Shown: positions 28,379 to 36,992 of the stretch, one piece after another | Position numbering within the stretch: the first letter of the stretch is position 1 | Layout of the letters: every line of letters begins with the position of its first letter | Assembly (NCBI GenBank): GCA_017518185.1 | Contig: JAFWWB010000080.1 | Span: 1-50,298, forward strand | Source of the DNA: Lachnospiraceae bacterium | GTDB taxonomy: Bacteria > Bacillota > Clostridia > Lachnospirales > Lachnospiraceae | Direction of reading: 5' to 3' | Length of the DNA: 50,298 nucleotides | Program-made: the position numbers and the translations under genes | The notes under the pieces: model-generated | Seen by the model: the letters and a program-made list of their open reading frames with translations, nothing else | The model's database searches: none | What the model was told of the DNA's origin: nothing

Positions 28379-28456
28379 TGTCATTCCGAGCGGAGCATCC
28401 CGTAAGATCCCTAGACTTCGCTCGGGATGACACGGGATGCGGAGTCGAGGAATCTT
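28379..28456. repeat. dispersed hairpin repeat, composite copy R6b (78 bp)
   Basis: Same nested 78-bp element and orientation as R5 with three base differences. It starts 15 bp beyond the stop codon of the GIY-YIG nuclease gene on the minus strand, so the nuclease message would carry it as its 3' hairpin. Confidence 0.9.
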
Positions 28457-28471
28457 TCTCTTCTCCAACAC

Positions 28472-28753
28472 TCATTGCAATTCTATTTCTTCCCATTGTG
28501 GATTGACACTTTCAACCAATGCCCTTTTCTTTTCTCTTCTCCACTTTTTTAACTGTTTTTCTCTTTCTATAGCAGCATTCACATTGTTTGTTTCTTCAAC
28601 GTACACCAGTTTATCAACATTGTACTTTTTTGTGAATCCGTCTATCATTTTGTTTTTATGTTCATACAAACGTCTTTTAATATCATTTGTCATTCCCACA
28701 TATAATACATTATTATTCCAATTCGAAAGTATATAAACATAGTAATGATTCAT
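28472..28753 (-). CDS. GIY-YIG nuclease domain protein, AT-rich
   Basis: A 93-residue single-domain GIY-YIG endonuclease. YVYIL (5-9) and LYVGMT (17-22) form the GIY-YIG core, NDIKRRLYEHKN (23-34) supplies the catalytic Arg helix, and VEETNNVNAAIEREKQLKKW the family C-terminus. Members of this small-protein group (YhbQ/UPF0213 and relatives) have mostly unproven roles. The gene is strikingly AT-rich compared with its GC-rich neighbours, pointing to recent transfer. Its start overlaps the upstream GT2 stop by 4 bp (ATGA), and repeat R6b follows its stop at once. It has no evident role in glycan synthesis, and its location among the repeats suggests a link to their movement. Confidence 0.93.
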   Translation of the reverse strand: MNHYYVYILSNWNNNVLYVGMTNDIKRRLYEHKNKMIDGFTKKYNVDKLVYVEETNNVNAAIEREKQLKKWRREKKRALVESVNPQWEEIELQ

Positions 28754-29499
28754 CTTACCGCCATTATTTCCCGCATAATTTCAATATCCTTTAGGACCTG
28801 CGGGCTGACGCTGCTGCCGGAAACGCCGCCCATGCCGTGTTCTATCACCTTCAGCGGCGAGAAGCCTATCCTTTCGCCCTTCAGCAGAAGCTTTACGAAG
28901 CAGGGGTAATCCTCCACCAGCCTTAAGCGTTCATCGTGCAGTCCGTATTTTTCATAGAGCTTTCTTGTGGTAAAGGTGCAGCATCCGCTTAAGTAGTTCT
29001 TTGTCCGGAGCATCTTTTCCCCGAACTTCTTCGGTGCGAAGAGAAGTGCCGCTCCCACCCATATGCCGGGCCTTGCCTTACGATTTCCGTCACTGTACAC
29101 ATCGATGCGCCTGAAGGCCGTGGCCATGGCGCCGTTACTTTTCATGGTCCTCACTATGCTGCCCAGGGAGGACGCTGAAACAAAGCGGTCTCCGGCGCAG
29201 CAGCTCACGAAATACTCACCCTTTGCCATCCCTATGACCCTGTTGATATGGGCCACGGTACCGAGGTTCTGCTCATTCACGTTCACCAGCACCTCGGGGA
29301 ACTTCATCCTCAGCACATCCGCAGCCTTCTCGAGGATCTCCCTGTCGAGCCCGGGGGTGCCGTCATCGCTTATGATCACCTGCGCATCCGTGAAATCCTG
29401 CTCCAGCACCGAGGCTATAGTGCGGTCAAGCTCCTTTTCGTTCCTGTATATCAATATCCACAGCGTCGCCGACGGTGTATCCTTTTCCCGGATTGTCAT
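28750..29499 (-). CDS. GT2 family glycosyltransferase, short, with long upstream overlap
   Basis: 249 residues. LWILIYRNEKELDRTIASVL starts the fold, ISDDGTPGLDRE is the nucleotide site, and CCAGDRFV replaces the usual DxD-type motif. WVGAALLFAPKKF and a late RLVEDYPCFVKLLL are typical GT2 positions. Its ATG at 29499 lies 74 bp inside the preceding gene, which is unusual here. No later start keeps the first strand. The C-terminus ends soon after the fold, where the AT-rich GIY-YIG gene begins, so it may have lost a tail. Confidence 0.75.
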   Translation of the reverse strand: MTIREKDTPSATLWILIYRNEKELDRTIASVLEQDFTDAQVIISDDGTPGLDREILEKAADVLRMKFPEVLVNVNEQNLGTVAHINRVIGMAKGEYFVSCCAGDRFVSASSLGSIVRTMKSNGAMATAFRRIDVYSDGNRKARPGIWVGAALLFAPKKFGEKMLRTKNYLSGCCTFTTRKLYEKYGLHDERLRLVEDYPCFVKLLLKGERIGFSPLKVIEHGMGGVSGSSVSPQVLKDIEIMREIMAVR

Positions 29500-30430
29500 A
29501 TGCCATCTTCCTTACGTTATACTGTACATCCTCGAGTATCTTTCTGTTGGCGCTTATCACATCCGCCAGCATACCGATTATAAAGGTCATGAAACCGATT
29601 ATCATAAGGGTACAGGCAAGTATCAGGGACTGTATATGACCGGCGCTCTGCCCCTTTACTATGAACACGATAAAGCGCACGCCTATTCCGAAGCCCACGG
29701 CGAAGGGTATGAATCCCAGTGCCGTCAGCACCGCCAGCGGCCTGTACATGAGCAGTGCCCTGAGTATGGTCAGCATGGACTTCTTTATATAGCCTGCCAT
29801 GCTGCTGAAAAGCCTGGATTTCCTGAGCTCCGGATTTGTCCTTACGGGAACGGAGGTTATGGCCATCTTGTTACGGCCTGCCTGCACTATGGTCTCCAGT
29901 GTGTAGGTGTACTCGTTCACCACGTTAATATGCATGGCCGCTTCCCTGGAAAAGGCCCTGAAGCCCGAGGGCGCATCCGGAATGCCCGTTCTTGATGCCT
30001 TCCTGACCACCCAGCTGCCGAAGTGCTGCAGCTTTTTCTTTATCCAGGAGAAATGGGGGATGTCATCTATTGGACGCTCGCCCACCACTATGTCCGCGGT
30101 GCCGTCAAGTATAGGCTGCACCAGTTTCGCTATATCTTCTCCGCAGTACTGGTTATCCGCATCGGTGTTCACGATTATATCGGCGCCGTAAGCCAGGCAG
30201 GCCTCGATACCCGCCATAAAACCTTTTGCCAGCCCCTTGTTCCTGGTGAAGTTCACCACATGGTGAACCCCCCAGTTCACGGCTACCTCCACAGTCTTGT
30301 CCGTGCTTCCGTCATTCACTATGAGATATTCGATCTCGTCTATACCCTCTATCTTCTTCGGCAGGTCGTTCAGCGCTATCTCCAGCGTTTCCGCCTCATT
30401 GTAGCAGGGTATCTGTATTATAAGCTTCAT
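29426..30430 (-). CDS. GT2 glycosyltransferase with two membrane helices, polyprenyl-phosphate sugar synthase-like
   Basis: A 334-residue GtrB/DPM1-like protein: IIQIPCYNEAETLEIALNDL (4-23), LIVNDGSTDKT (35-45), VNTDADNQY (86-94) and PSGFRAFSREAA define the catalytic domain. Two C-terminal helices (about 235-260 and 270-295) anchor it. It overlaps the large GT-C-like gene by 4 bp, which fits a pair in which this enzyme makes polyprenyl-phosphate sugar and the membrane protein uses it outside. The 3' end overlaps the next gene by 74 bp. Confidence 0.85.
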   Translation of the reverse strand: MKLIIQIPCYNEAETLEIALNDLPKKIEGIDEIEYLIVNDGSTDKTVEVAVNWGVHHVVNFTRNKGLAKGFMAGIEACLAYGADIIVNTDADNQYCGEDIAKLVQPILDGTADIVVGERPIDDIPHFSWIKKKLQHFGSWVVRKASRTGIPDAPSGFRAFSREAAMHINVVNEYTYTLETIVQAGRNKMAITSVPVRTNPELRKSRLFSSMAGYIKKSMLTILRALLMYRPLAVLTALGFIPFAVGFGIGVRFIVFIVKGQSAGHIQSLILACTLMIIGFMTFIIGMLADVISANRKILEDVQYNVRKMAYDNPGKGYTVGDAVDIDIQERKGA

Positions 30431-32499
30431 TTATCGTCCCTTTCAGCCAGCTTCAGTACCAGCGGCGTTTCCAGCTCCATGGCCTTCTTCGGATAGGGCA
30501 CAAGGCCGTCCTCCGCAGGCTCATAGACGCTGCCCTTTATCACTGTCTTGTAGATATCGGTGTAGCCTTCATCGTAGCGCTCTGCCTCTCCAAGGTCAAA
30601 GGACAGGAGAAAGACGTTCTGATACATGGCGCCGTAATAATCCAGCTGCCGTTCGATCCTGTCCCTGTTCACAAAATAGATATCCGCATCCGTAAGGGCC
30701 CGCAGGGGCAGGGTAAAGTATTTGTTTATCTGATAGCCCTGTTCGTTTATGAGCACGCAGTCGTTCTCTCCCAGACAGGAGGCCACATCCTTGATGATGC
30801 GGTATTCCACCATGCTGTTGTCCTCTTTGAGATAGAGTATACGGCTCTGGAACATCATGAGTGCCGTTGCGATGATACCCGCCGGCAGCATGAGCCGCAT
30901 GGGCAGGTGCTTCAGCATTATCCCTGCTGCCAGGAGCGGCAGGAAGATGAAGGGCGTCAGGTATCTGGCGTAATAAAAATAGCTGTTCACTATCCACCAG
31001 ATGCATTCGATGTACACCCACATTATATAATAAAGCGACACGCATATCAGCATGAAATTCCTGTTCTTGAGGACCCTGTCCCCCCTGATGGCGAAGACCG
31101 CCAGTGAAAGGGGCAGGCAGGCAAAGCCCGTCATGATCATATATGCGTAGAGGAACAGATGTGTTATCTGCTCGGGGCTGTCCTTAAGCTTCCCTATGTT
31201 CATCACCACAAGGAATATGGTGAAGAGGGCTGCAGCCCCGCATACGATCTTCATTATCTTTCCGGCCTTCGGGCTCTTTTCAAGGGCCTCCGAAAGCCTG
31301 CAGGCAAAAGCTTTCTTACCTCTCAGTATCATCAGGACGCACAGTGCGGCGCAGACTGTCACAGCTCCCCAGACGAAGATCCCGATGTTCTTCTCGTTTA
31401 TCAGGCCCCCGGTCCTTCCGTAGAGATTGGCATAATTGGCCGAGGTGTAATACTCCGCCGTCTTCATCATCATCTCGTAGCCGGTGCCGAAGGATGCCAG
31501 CACGAGGATCAGCGCCAGGGGGAAGCTGCGTCTTCCTGTACGTATGAAGGCCAGGAAGTAGAGTATCACTATCATGGGCATCACGGTGACGCACATCATA
31601 TGGGTCATGCAATAGGCCGCCAGCGGAAGCGCTCCCAGCACCTGCTTCTTTCCGTCGCCTCCGGTGAGTATGGCAAACCACAGGGTGATGAACATGGCCA
31701 GCGCCACCTCGGTAAGGCTGTTCTCGGAAGACCAGAGCACTATGGGCGCAGCGGCGTACATAAGCGCTGCCAGGTCCGCATGGCTCTTCCTGAAACGGAG
31801 GTTCCTGCAGATCAGCCAGACATTGGCGATGGACAGAAGATAACAGAGTGTCTGTATGCCGCACATCTTCTCAAGGCCGAAGAGCTTCCCCCACAGGGCC
31901 AGCAGAGCCGGGAAGGTGCCTACGCCGTGGATAACGCCGTTAATGTCCTCGGGTATATCCGAGGTGTCCTCCGAGCCTCCCCGCTCGTAGCCCTCGATGT
32001 AATAGCCCCGCATATCCTTAAGTTCAAGGTAGTAGTGGGAACGCTCCCACTTTTCATGTATGTGCTTATACTCGGGGAAGCCCACGTTCTCATCGTATTT
32101 GCCGTTTATGAAGAACATGGCCCGGGACTGGTAAAGTCCCTGGTCCTGGCCGGTGCCGAAATAGCCCCCGGTCTTTCCCCCTGATATCAATGCAGCGATC
32201 AGCAGCAATATTGCAAGGCCGAAATACAGCCCTGCCTTGAAGCGCAGCTTCGGCAGCTTCATGCCGTTATAAAGGAACTCCACCACATTTACCGCAAGCA
32301 GTCCGAAAAAGGCCAGGGCCGCCGCGCCTTCGATGGTGAAGGCCGACACCAGCATAAGGAGCGCTGTGGAAACTGCATACGCAGAGATATAGGAGCCCAG
32401 CCCCAGGATCACCATCCTGCCGGTCTCCCCTTTCTTATGCGCCTGTGCGATCATGAAGCAGGATAATACAGCCCCTGCCAGCACAAGGAACATCAGCAT
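30427..32499 (-). CDS. large polytopic membrane protein, GT-C-like glycosyltransferase candidate
   Basis: 690 residues with about twelve or more membrane helices. The first outer loop after helix 3-4 has GTGQDQGLYQSRAMFFINGK (near residue 115) with acidic residues where GT-C enzymes place their catalytic Asp. LWSSENSLTEVALAMFI and a soluble C-terminal tail (about 580-690) also fit a GT39/GT83-like architecture. Such proteins transfer sugars from polyprenyl-phosphate carriers at the outer face. The neighbouring polyprenyl-phosphate sugar synthase-like gene supports this. Exact family not certain. Confidence 0.7.
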   Translation of the reverse strand: MLMFLVLAGAVLSCFMIAQAHKKGETGRMVILGLGSYISAYAVSTALLMLVSAFTIEGAAALAFFGLLAVNVVEFLYNGMKLPKLRFKAGLYFGLAILLLIAALISGGKTGGYFGTGQDQGLYQSRAMFFINGKYDENVGFPEYKHIHEKWERSHYYLELKDMRGYYIEGYERGGSEDTSDIPEDINGVIHGVGTFPALLALWGKLFGLEKMCGIQTLCYLLSIANVWLICRNLRFRKSHADLAALMYAAAPIVLWSSENSLTEVALAMFITLWFAILTGGDGKKQVLGALPLAAYCMTHMMCVTVMPMIVILYFLAFIRTGRRSFPLALILVLASFGTGYEMMMKTAEYYTSANYANLYGRTGGLINEKNIGIFVWGAVTVCAALCVLMILRGKKAFACRLSEALEKSPKAGKIMKIVCGAAALFTIFLVVMNIGKLKDSPEQITHLFLYAYMIMTGFACLPLSLAVFAIRGDRVLKNRNFMLICVSLYYIMWVYIECIWWIVNSYFYYARYLTPFIFLPLLAAGIMLKHLPMRLMLPAGIIATALMMFQSRILYLKEDNSMVEYRIIKDVASCLGENDCVLINEQGYQINKYFTLPLRALTDADIYFVNRDRIERQLDYYGAMYQNVFLLSFDLGEAERYDEGYTDIYKTVIKGSVYEPAEDGLVPYPKKAMELETPLVLKLAERDDK

Positions 32500-33617
32500 C
32501 CGCTTATCTCCCTGTAGATCTCTTCCAGTCCTCCCACCATAGTCTCCTTCGTAAATCTCTTCTCCGCCACATCCTCAAAAGCATCCGGCAGACCCTTTGC
32601 CGCCGCCAGCAGCTTATCCGCCAGATCCTTTGCATCCCTGTTCTTAAACGCGCGGCAGTGTCCGAAGGCAACCTCGGGCAGCGAACCTCCATCACTGTAG
32701 ATGAGCGGCCTGCCGCACTGGCAGCTCTCCAGCGCGCTGAAGCCGAAGCCCTCGGTAAGAGAGGGTACCACCACCCAGTCCGCCTGCTTTATGCACTCCT
32801 GAAGATCCTCCCTGGCTATGGAGGGTCTTACACGGACAAGGCCCTTGAGCCCGTCCCTGCGCATTTTTGTGAGCAGCTCCTTACGGGGCTCCTCAGGCTC
32901 CTTCCCGAGCAGGAAGCAGAATTTCACATCCTTTGGAAGCCTGCCACTGTCCTTAAGGCGCTTTATGGCCTCCTCCAGGACGAACACTCCCTTGGTCCTG
33001 CCGGGGCGTCCGTAATATAAGAACACCCTGGAGCGGCCGGTATTGAAGTATTCCTTCAGTGAAAAGCTGCTCTTCTCCGCAGCCTTCCCCAGGTCATTTG
33101 CCAGATATACTCTTCGGACATCGCGTCTGCCGATGAATTTCAGGTAATCCCTCTTTGTAGCGTCGGAGATGGCGTGATAGGCGTCAAAAGGCATCCTGCA
33201 GCAGAACTGCTCCACCATCCAGTATATCACGGCCCTGTAGACCACGTCTGACCAGAACCACTTATTCCCCCTTACTTCATACACTGTAAGTATGGAAGGC
33301 TTTTTGTGCTTCTTCGCCAGGAAGCTGACCACCGGAGAAGTGGTGAATATGGAGGTATGTACCACATCGCACCAGCGGATGTGCTCCTCTATGTCCTTAA
33401 AGAGCGGGATGGGATGGCCGAAGGCGCTCTTCCAGGGGCAGTACCATATGTCCAGCCCTTCCACCTTCTTATGTCCCAGATACTCGTCGCCCACATTCCT
33501 GGCAACCACCCGCACCTCGTGTCCCTTTGCCGCCATGCCCCGCGCCACGTCGAAGAACATGGTCTCGCCGCCGCCGACGTAGGGGTAGAAATGGGGAAGT
33601 ACGTAGAGTATTTTCAT
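32493..33617 (-). CDS. GT4 family glycosyltransferase
   Basis: A 374-residue GT-B enzyme. VLPHFYPYVGGGETMFFDVARG gives the N-terminal glycine-rich acceptor loop (about 5-26), VFLYYGRPGRTKGVFVLEEA starts the donor half, and the E-x7-E motif is in TEGFGFSALESCQCGRPLI. It overlaps both neighbours (7 and 4 bp). Cytoplasmic; donor unknown. Confidence 0.9.
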   Translation of the reverse strand: MKILYVLPHFYPYVGGGETMFFDVARGMAAKGHEVRVVARNVGDEYLGHKKVEGLDIWYCPWKSAFGHPIPLFKDIEEHIRWCDVVHTSIFTTSPVVSFLAKKHKKPSILTVYEVRGNKWFWSDVVYRAVIYWMVEQFCCRMPFDAYHAISDATKRDYLKFIGRRDVRRVYLANDLGKAAEKSSFSLKEYFNTGRSRVFLYYGRPGRTKGVFVLEEAIKRLKDSGRLPKDVKFCFLLGKEPEEPRKELLTKMRRDGLKGLVRVRPSIAREDLQECIKQADWVVVPSLTEGFGFSALESCQCGRPLIYSDGGSLPEVAFGHCRAFKNRDAKDLADKLLAAAKGLPDAFEDVAEKRFTKETMVGGLEEIYREISGC

Positions 33618-35350
33618 AGCGAGCTCTCCGTTATCTTTTTATTCTCAACCTTGTATATGATATCGCAGTTCTCAATGGTCTTCAGCCTGTGGGCTATGAT
33701 GAGCATGGTCTTCCTTCCCTTCAGGGAATTCACCGCCTCCATGACCGCAGCCTCTGTCTCGTTATCCAGGGCGGAGGTGGCCTCATCGAAGACCAGCAGC
33801 TCCGGATCGTGGTAAAGCGCCCTGGCGATGCCTATACGCTGCCGCTGTCCGCCCGAGATGCGTATGCCCTTGTCTCCGGTATAGGTATCCAGCCCGTCGG
33901 GCAGCCCCTTCACGAAATCCTCCATCTGGGCCTCTCTCAGCACTTCCCAGACTCTCTCATCGTCTATATCCTCATCGTTCATGCCGAAGGCCACATTCCG
34001 TCTTATGGTATTGTCCAGCATATACATGTTCTGGGCAATATAGCCCACATTATAGAGCCAGCCGGGAGAAGTGGGATCCACCTCCCTGCCGTCCGCAAAG
34101 ACCCTGCCCTCCTGGGGACGAAGAAGCCCCAGCAGTATATCCGCGATGGTGGTCTTTCCCGCACCGGAAGGGCCCATGACGCCCACGGAGCTTCCCACGG
34201 GTATCCTCATCTCCGCCCTGTCGAATATCTGCTTATCCGAATTCGGATAGTGATAGCAGATGTCCTTCAGCACTATCTCTTTTTCAAAGCTTATCTTCTC
34301 CGTATCCTGACGGCCCTTCCCGGCTTCCTTAAGGGAAGCCACGTCCAGATTATCGGCGATGACATTCAGGGAAGGCTCGTAGTAAGTGATGGCGGAAACA
34401 TGGGAAGACATGCGGTTCACCGAAGGCATGAGCCTCACCGCCGCCATTGCAAAGGCTGTCAGCGTGGGGAACATGGACATAAGATCCGCCCCTCTCATCA
34501 CCAGTATGAACATGTACATCAGCATCCCCGCGATACACACGGTCTCTATCACCAGCCTGGGGGCCGCGTTCAGCACCGTATAGCGCCTTCCGCTGGCAGC
34601 CAGTCTCCTGTAATCCTTCTCGAAGCCCTCCACGAAATGCTGCTCCCTGGCGCTTACCTTCACATCCTTGATGCCGCCGATGCTCTCCTGCATCCACTTC
34701 ATGGTCTTGCTCTGCTGGGATACGCGTTCGTTGCCGAGCCTTGAAAGGGTCGGCTTCATGAGCTTTATTATGACCAGCACCATCACCGCCAGCAAAAGGG
34801 CTATGGCCATGGTCATCTTAAAGTCCACTATCATCAGAAAGATGCAGATGCAGATTGACACCACCACCTCGCTGGCCAGCAGCATAAGTTCCTTCAACAA
34901 TTCGAAAACATGGGGGATATCGCTGTGGAAGGTGCGCATGATATCGCTGGATTCCGCATTGAGATAATACTCATAGGGACGGTTCAGGCAGTCATAGATC
35001 AGCCGCACCGAGGTCTCGCTCTGGGCGTTGGCCACGAAACGGGCCTGGATACCCGTCATCCAGAGGAGATAAACATTCTTTAATACAAAAACCGCAAGAG
35101 TTGCTATCAGCATGATCCGGACAAAGAGATCCCTTGAAAGCTCCGTTATGCCCAGCTTTGACATGATCTCTATCACGATTTCGTTTCCCAGTATGGAATC
35201 CGGATCCACCAGAACGGAGATCAGCGGTATGATTATGCCCACTCCGAGAGTCTCGAACAACGCCCCGATGAAGATCAGAACGACCAGTATCAAGACCCTG
35301 CTCTTCTGCCTGCGGCTGAGCACAAATTTTAGCCTGCGCAATACGTTCAT
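33614..35350 (-). CDS. ABC transporter, PglK/MsbA-type flippase (first gene of the glycan operon)
   Basis: A 578-residue half-transporter with six helices, then Walker A GPSGAGKTT (393-401), signature ISGGQ (498-502), Walker B with D522/E523 and switch H554. It is closely related in layout and sequence to the transporter at 22722 (both have LGLLRPQ-G and TIRRNVAFG-NxED). It is the first gene after the strong promoter at 35407-35436. Likely flips a polyprenyl-linked glycan. Two such flippases in one locus suggest two lipid-linked products or a partial duplication. Confidence 0.85.
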   Translation of the reverse strand: MNVLRRLKFVLSRRQKSRVLILVVLIFIGALFETLGVGIIIPLISVLVDPDSILGNEIVIEIMSKLGITELSRDLFVRIMLIATLAVFVLKNVYLLWMTGIQARFVANAQSETSVRLIYDCLNRPYEYYLNAESSDIMRTFHSDIPHVFELLKELMLLASEVVVSICICIFLMIVDFKMTMAIALLLAVMVLVIIKLMKPTLSRLGNERVSQQSKTMKWMQESIGGIKDVKVSAREQHFVEGFEKDYRRLAASGRRYTVLNAAPRLVIETVCIAGMLMYMFILVMRGADLMSMFPTLTAFAMAAVRLMPSVNRMSSHVSAITYYEPSLNVIADNLDVASLKEAGKGRQDTEKISFEKEIVLKDICYHYPNSDKQIFDRAEMRIPVGSSVGVMGPSGAGKTTIADILLGLLRPQEGRVFADGREVDPTSPGWLYNVGYIAQNMYMLDNTIRRNVAFGMNDEDIDDERVWEVLREAQMEDFVKGLPDGLDTYTGDKGIRISGGQRQRIGIARALYHDPELLVFDEATSALDNETEAAVMEAVNSLKGRKTMLIIAHRLKTIENCDIIYKVENKKITESSL

Positions 35351-35406
35351 GAAAAGCCCCGCTGCCCTGTATATACAGGGATCCCATAGGTTTACATAAT
35401 CGTATA

Positions 35407-35436
35407 ATTATACCCTTGCGAAGCGGTTATTGTCAA
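35407..35436 (-). promoter_or_regulatory. sigma-70-type promoter of the glycan operon
   Basis: On the minus strand TTGACA (35431-35436), an 18-bp spacer, then TATAAT (35407-35412), both perfect consensus boxes. It lies about 57 bp before the first flippase gene. It is the only clear promoter found for the run of genes from 35350 towards 7824. Confidence 0.85.
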
Positions 35437-35448
35437 GAAGACATAAAG

Positions 35449-35484
35449 ATGCCGGCGGCGGACACACAGGCCTGCTGCCGGCAT
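35449..35484 (-). terminator. probable terminator of cysK
   Basis: ATGCCGGC pairs with GCCGGCAT, the arms extended by GC on each side of a bulge, around a GC-rich loop. On the minus strand it is followed by CTTTATGTCTTCTT. It separates cysK from the glycan promoter. Confidence 0.65.
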
Positions 35485-35511
35485 TTGTCAGCTTCTTATA
35501 ACGTTCAGAGC

Positions 35512-36444
35512 TTACGCAGTAAACAGGGCGGTTGAGTAATACCTGTCTCCGCTGTCGGGAAGGAGGGCCACGATGACCTTTCCTTCATTCTCGGGCCTCT
35601 TTGCCAGCTGTATTGCTCCGAAGAGAGCCGCGCCGGAGGATATACCCACGGAAATGCCTTCCTTGCGCGCCAGCAGCTTTGCGGTCTCAAAAGCGTCGTC
35701 GTTGGAAGCCCTGAAGACCTCATCATAGACCTTGGTGTTCAGCACATCGGGCACGAAGCCTGCGCCTATTCCCTGGATCTTGTGGGCGCCTGCCCTGCCC
35801 TCAGAGAGCACCGGTGAATCATCGGGCTCAAGGGCCACAACCTTTACATTGCTGTTCTGGCTCTTCAGATACTCGCCTACACCTGTAACAGTTCCGCCGG
35901 TACCCACGCCCGCGATGAAGATGTCGACCTTTCCGTCGGTATCCTTCCAGATCTCGGGGCCGGTAGTCTCACGGTGCATCTTCGGATTTGCGGGATTAAC
36001 GAACTGCCCGGGGATAAAGCTTCCCTCTATCTCCTTTGAAAGCTCCTCAGCCTTTGCGATAGCTCCCTTCATGCCCTTGGAGCCCTCGGTGAGAACTATC
36101 TCGGCGCCATAGCTCTTCAGTATGCTGCGGCGCTCAACGCTCATGGTCTCGGGCATGGTGAGTATGATGCGGTAGCCCTTTGCAGCGGCGATGGCTGCCA
36201 GGCCAATGCCGGTATTACCGGAGGTGGGCTCTATGATCACGGAGCCTTCCTTCAGAAGTCCCCTCTCCTCCGCATCCTCTATCATCGCCTTTGCGATCCT
36301 GTCCTTAACGCTCCCTGCGGGATTGAAGTACTCAAGCTTGGCAAGGACAGTAGCCTTGAGCCCAAGCTCCTTTTCAATATTGGTCACCTCCACCAGAGGG
36401 GTGTTTCCCACAAGTCCGAGCGTTCCTTTGTATATGTTTCCCAT
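35512..36444 (-). CDS. cysK: cysteine synthase A (O-acetylserine sulfhydrylase)
   Basis: Makes cysteine from O-acetylserine and sulfide with PLP. In 310 residues: NTPLVEV (14-20), the PLP lysine K47 in AGSVKDR, phosphate/substrate loop TSGNTG (74-79), [12 protein letters not shown] for PLP phosphate binding, and late [10 protein letters not shown]. The start is the ATG at 36444 with GGAGG 8 nt upstream. The frame is open to 36537 but that is leader. The leader holds a hairpin element shared with the adjacent Rrf2 gene, and a clear promoter lies at 36528-36556. The Rrf2 regulator next door is the likely controller. Confidence 0.96.
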   Translation of the reverse strand: MGNIYKGTLGLVGNTPLVEVTNIEKELGLKATVLAKLEYFNPAGSVKDRIAKAMIEDAEERGLLKEGSVIIEPTSGNTGIGLAAIAAAKGYRIILTMPETMSVERRSILKSYGAEIVLTEGSKGMKGAIAKAEELSKEIEGSFIPGQFVNPANPKMHRETTGPEIWKDTDGKVDIFIAGVGTGGTVTGVGEYLKSQNSNVKVVALEPDDSPVLSEGRAGAHKIQGIGAGFVPDVLNTKVYDEVFRASNDDAFETAKLLARKEGISVGISSGAALFGAIQLAKRPENEGKVIVALLPDSGDRYYSTALFTA

Positions 36445-36465
36445 AACTGTTACCTCCTTATATCT

Positions 36466-36504
36466 GGCATGAGCTGTTTCCGCAGTATATGCAGCACTGA
36501 TGCC
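36466..36504 (-). promoter_or_regulatory. 39-nt conserved leader hairpin upstream of cysK
   Basis: Minus strand reads GGCATCAG, 11 nt, CTGCGGA, 5 nt, CTCATGCC. The two outer 8-mers pair with one mismatch. The same 39-nt layout is found upstream of the Rrf2 gene at 36993-37031. The terminal ATGCC opens a six-codon uORF (MPDIRR) ending in the cysK Shine-Dalgarno. Confidence 0.6.
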
Positions 36505-36527
36505 TGTCGTTTGTTTTGATGTATCAG

Positions 36528-36556
36528 AGGATAACACTTATTACCTACTATGTCAA
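36528..36556 (-). promoter_or_regulatory. cysK promoter
   Basis: TTGACA (36551-36556), 17-bp spacer, TATCCT (36528-36533) on the minus strand. An ACCTA...TAGGT inverted repeat overlaps the -35 box and could be an Rrf2-family operator. Confidence 0.8.
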
Positions 36557-36563
36557 TAGGTTT

Positions 36564-36971
36564 TTATATATTTGTCTCCATAAGGTCCGTAAGCTTCTTT
36601 CCGTAGAAGAAATCATGGACCATTTTGTCAAATTCCGTCCACATCGGCAGTGTCCTGCATATGCCCCTGCGGCTGCACTCATAGTCCGGATCCGCCAGAC
36701 AGGCCACTGAGGACAGGGTCCCTTCCGTCTTTTCCAGGATCTCTCCCACGGTATATTCCTCCGCGGGACGTTTGAGCCTGTAACCGCCGCCCCTGCCGCT
36801 GGCTGCCGCCAGGAGACCGCCGCTGACCATGTCCTTTACGATTATCTCCAGATACTTCTTTGAGAGCTCCTGTCTTTCGGCTATGTCCTTTAAAGGGACA
36901 AATTCGTCGCTGTTCTGCTCCGCTATGTCCAGCATGACCCGCAGGGCATATCTGCCTTTGGTTGATATCAT
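36564..36971 (-). CDS. Rrf2 family transcriptional regulator (IscR/CymR-like)
   Basis: A 135-residue winged-helix regulator. MISTKGRYALRVMLDIA (1-17), VPLKDIAERQELSKKYLE (25-42, recognition helix) and GRGGGYRLKRP (59-69, wing) are classic Rrf2. Three cysteines, C91, C99 and C105, have a spacing like the Fe-S ligands of IscR, so it may sense Fe-S or thiol status. Next to cysK this suggests control of cysteine supply. The ATG at 36971 with GAGGGGG upstream is chosen over a GTG one codon earlier. Its leader carries the same 39-nt element as cysK. Confidence 0.9.
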   Translation of the reverse strand: MISTKGRYALRVMLDIAEQNSDEFVPLKDIAERQELSKKYLEIIVKDMVSGGLLAAASGRGGGYRLKRPAEEYTVGEILEKTEGTLSSVACLADPDYECSRRGICRTLPMWTEFDKMVHDFFYGKKLTDLMETNI

Positions 36972-36992
36972 CACAACACCCCCTCATAATTC

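Noticed and set aside
36445-36537. Upstream in-frame start for cysK
   Set aside because: It would cover the promoter and leader hairpin, while the ATG at 36444 has a strong GGAGG and the usual CysK N-terminus.
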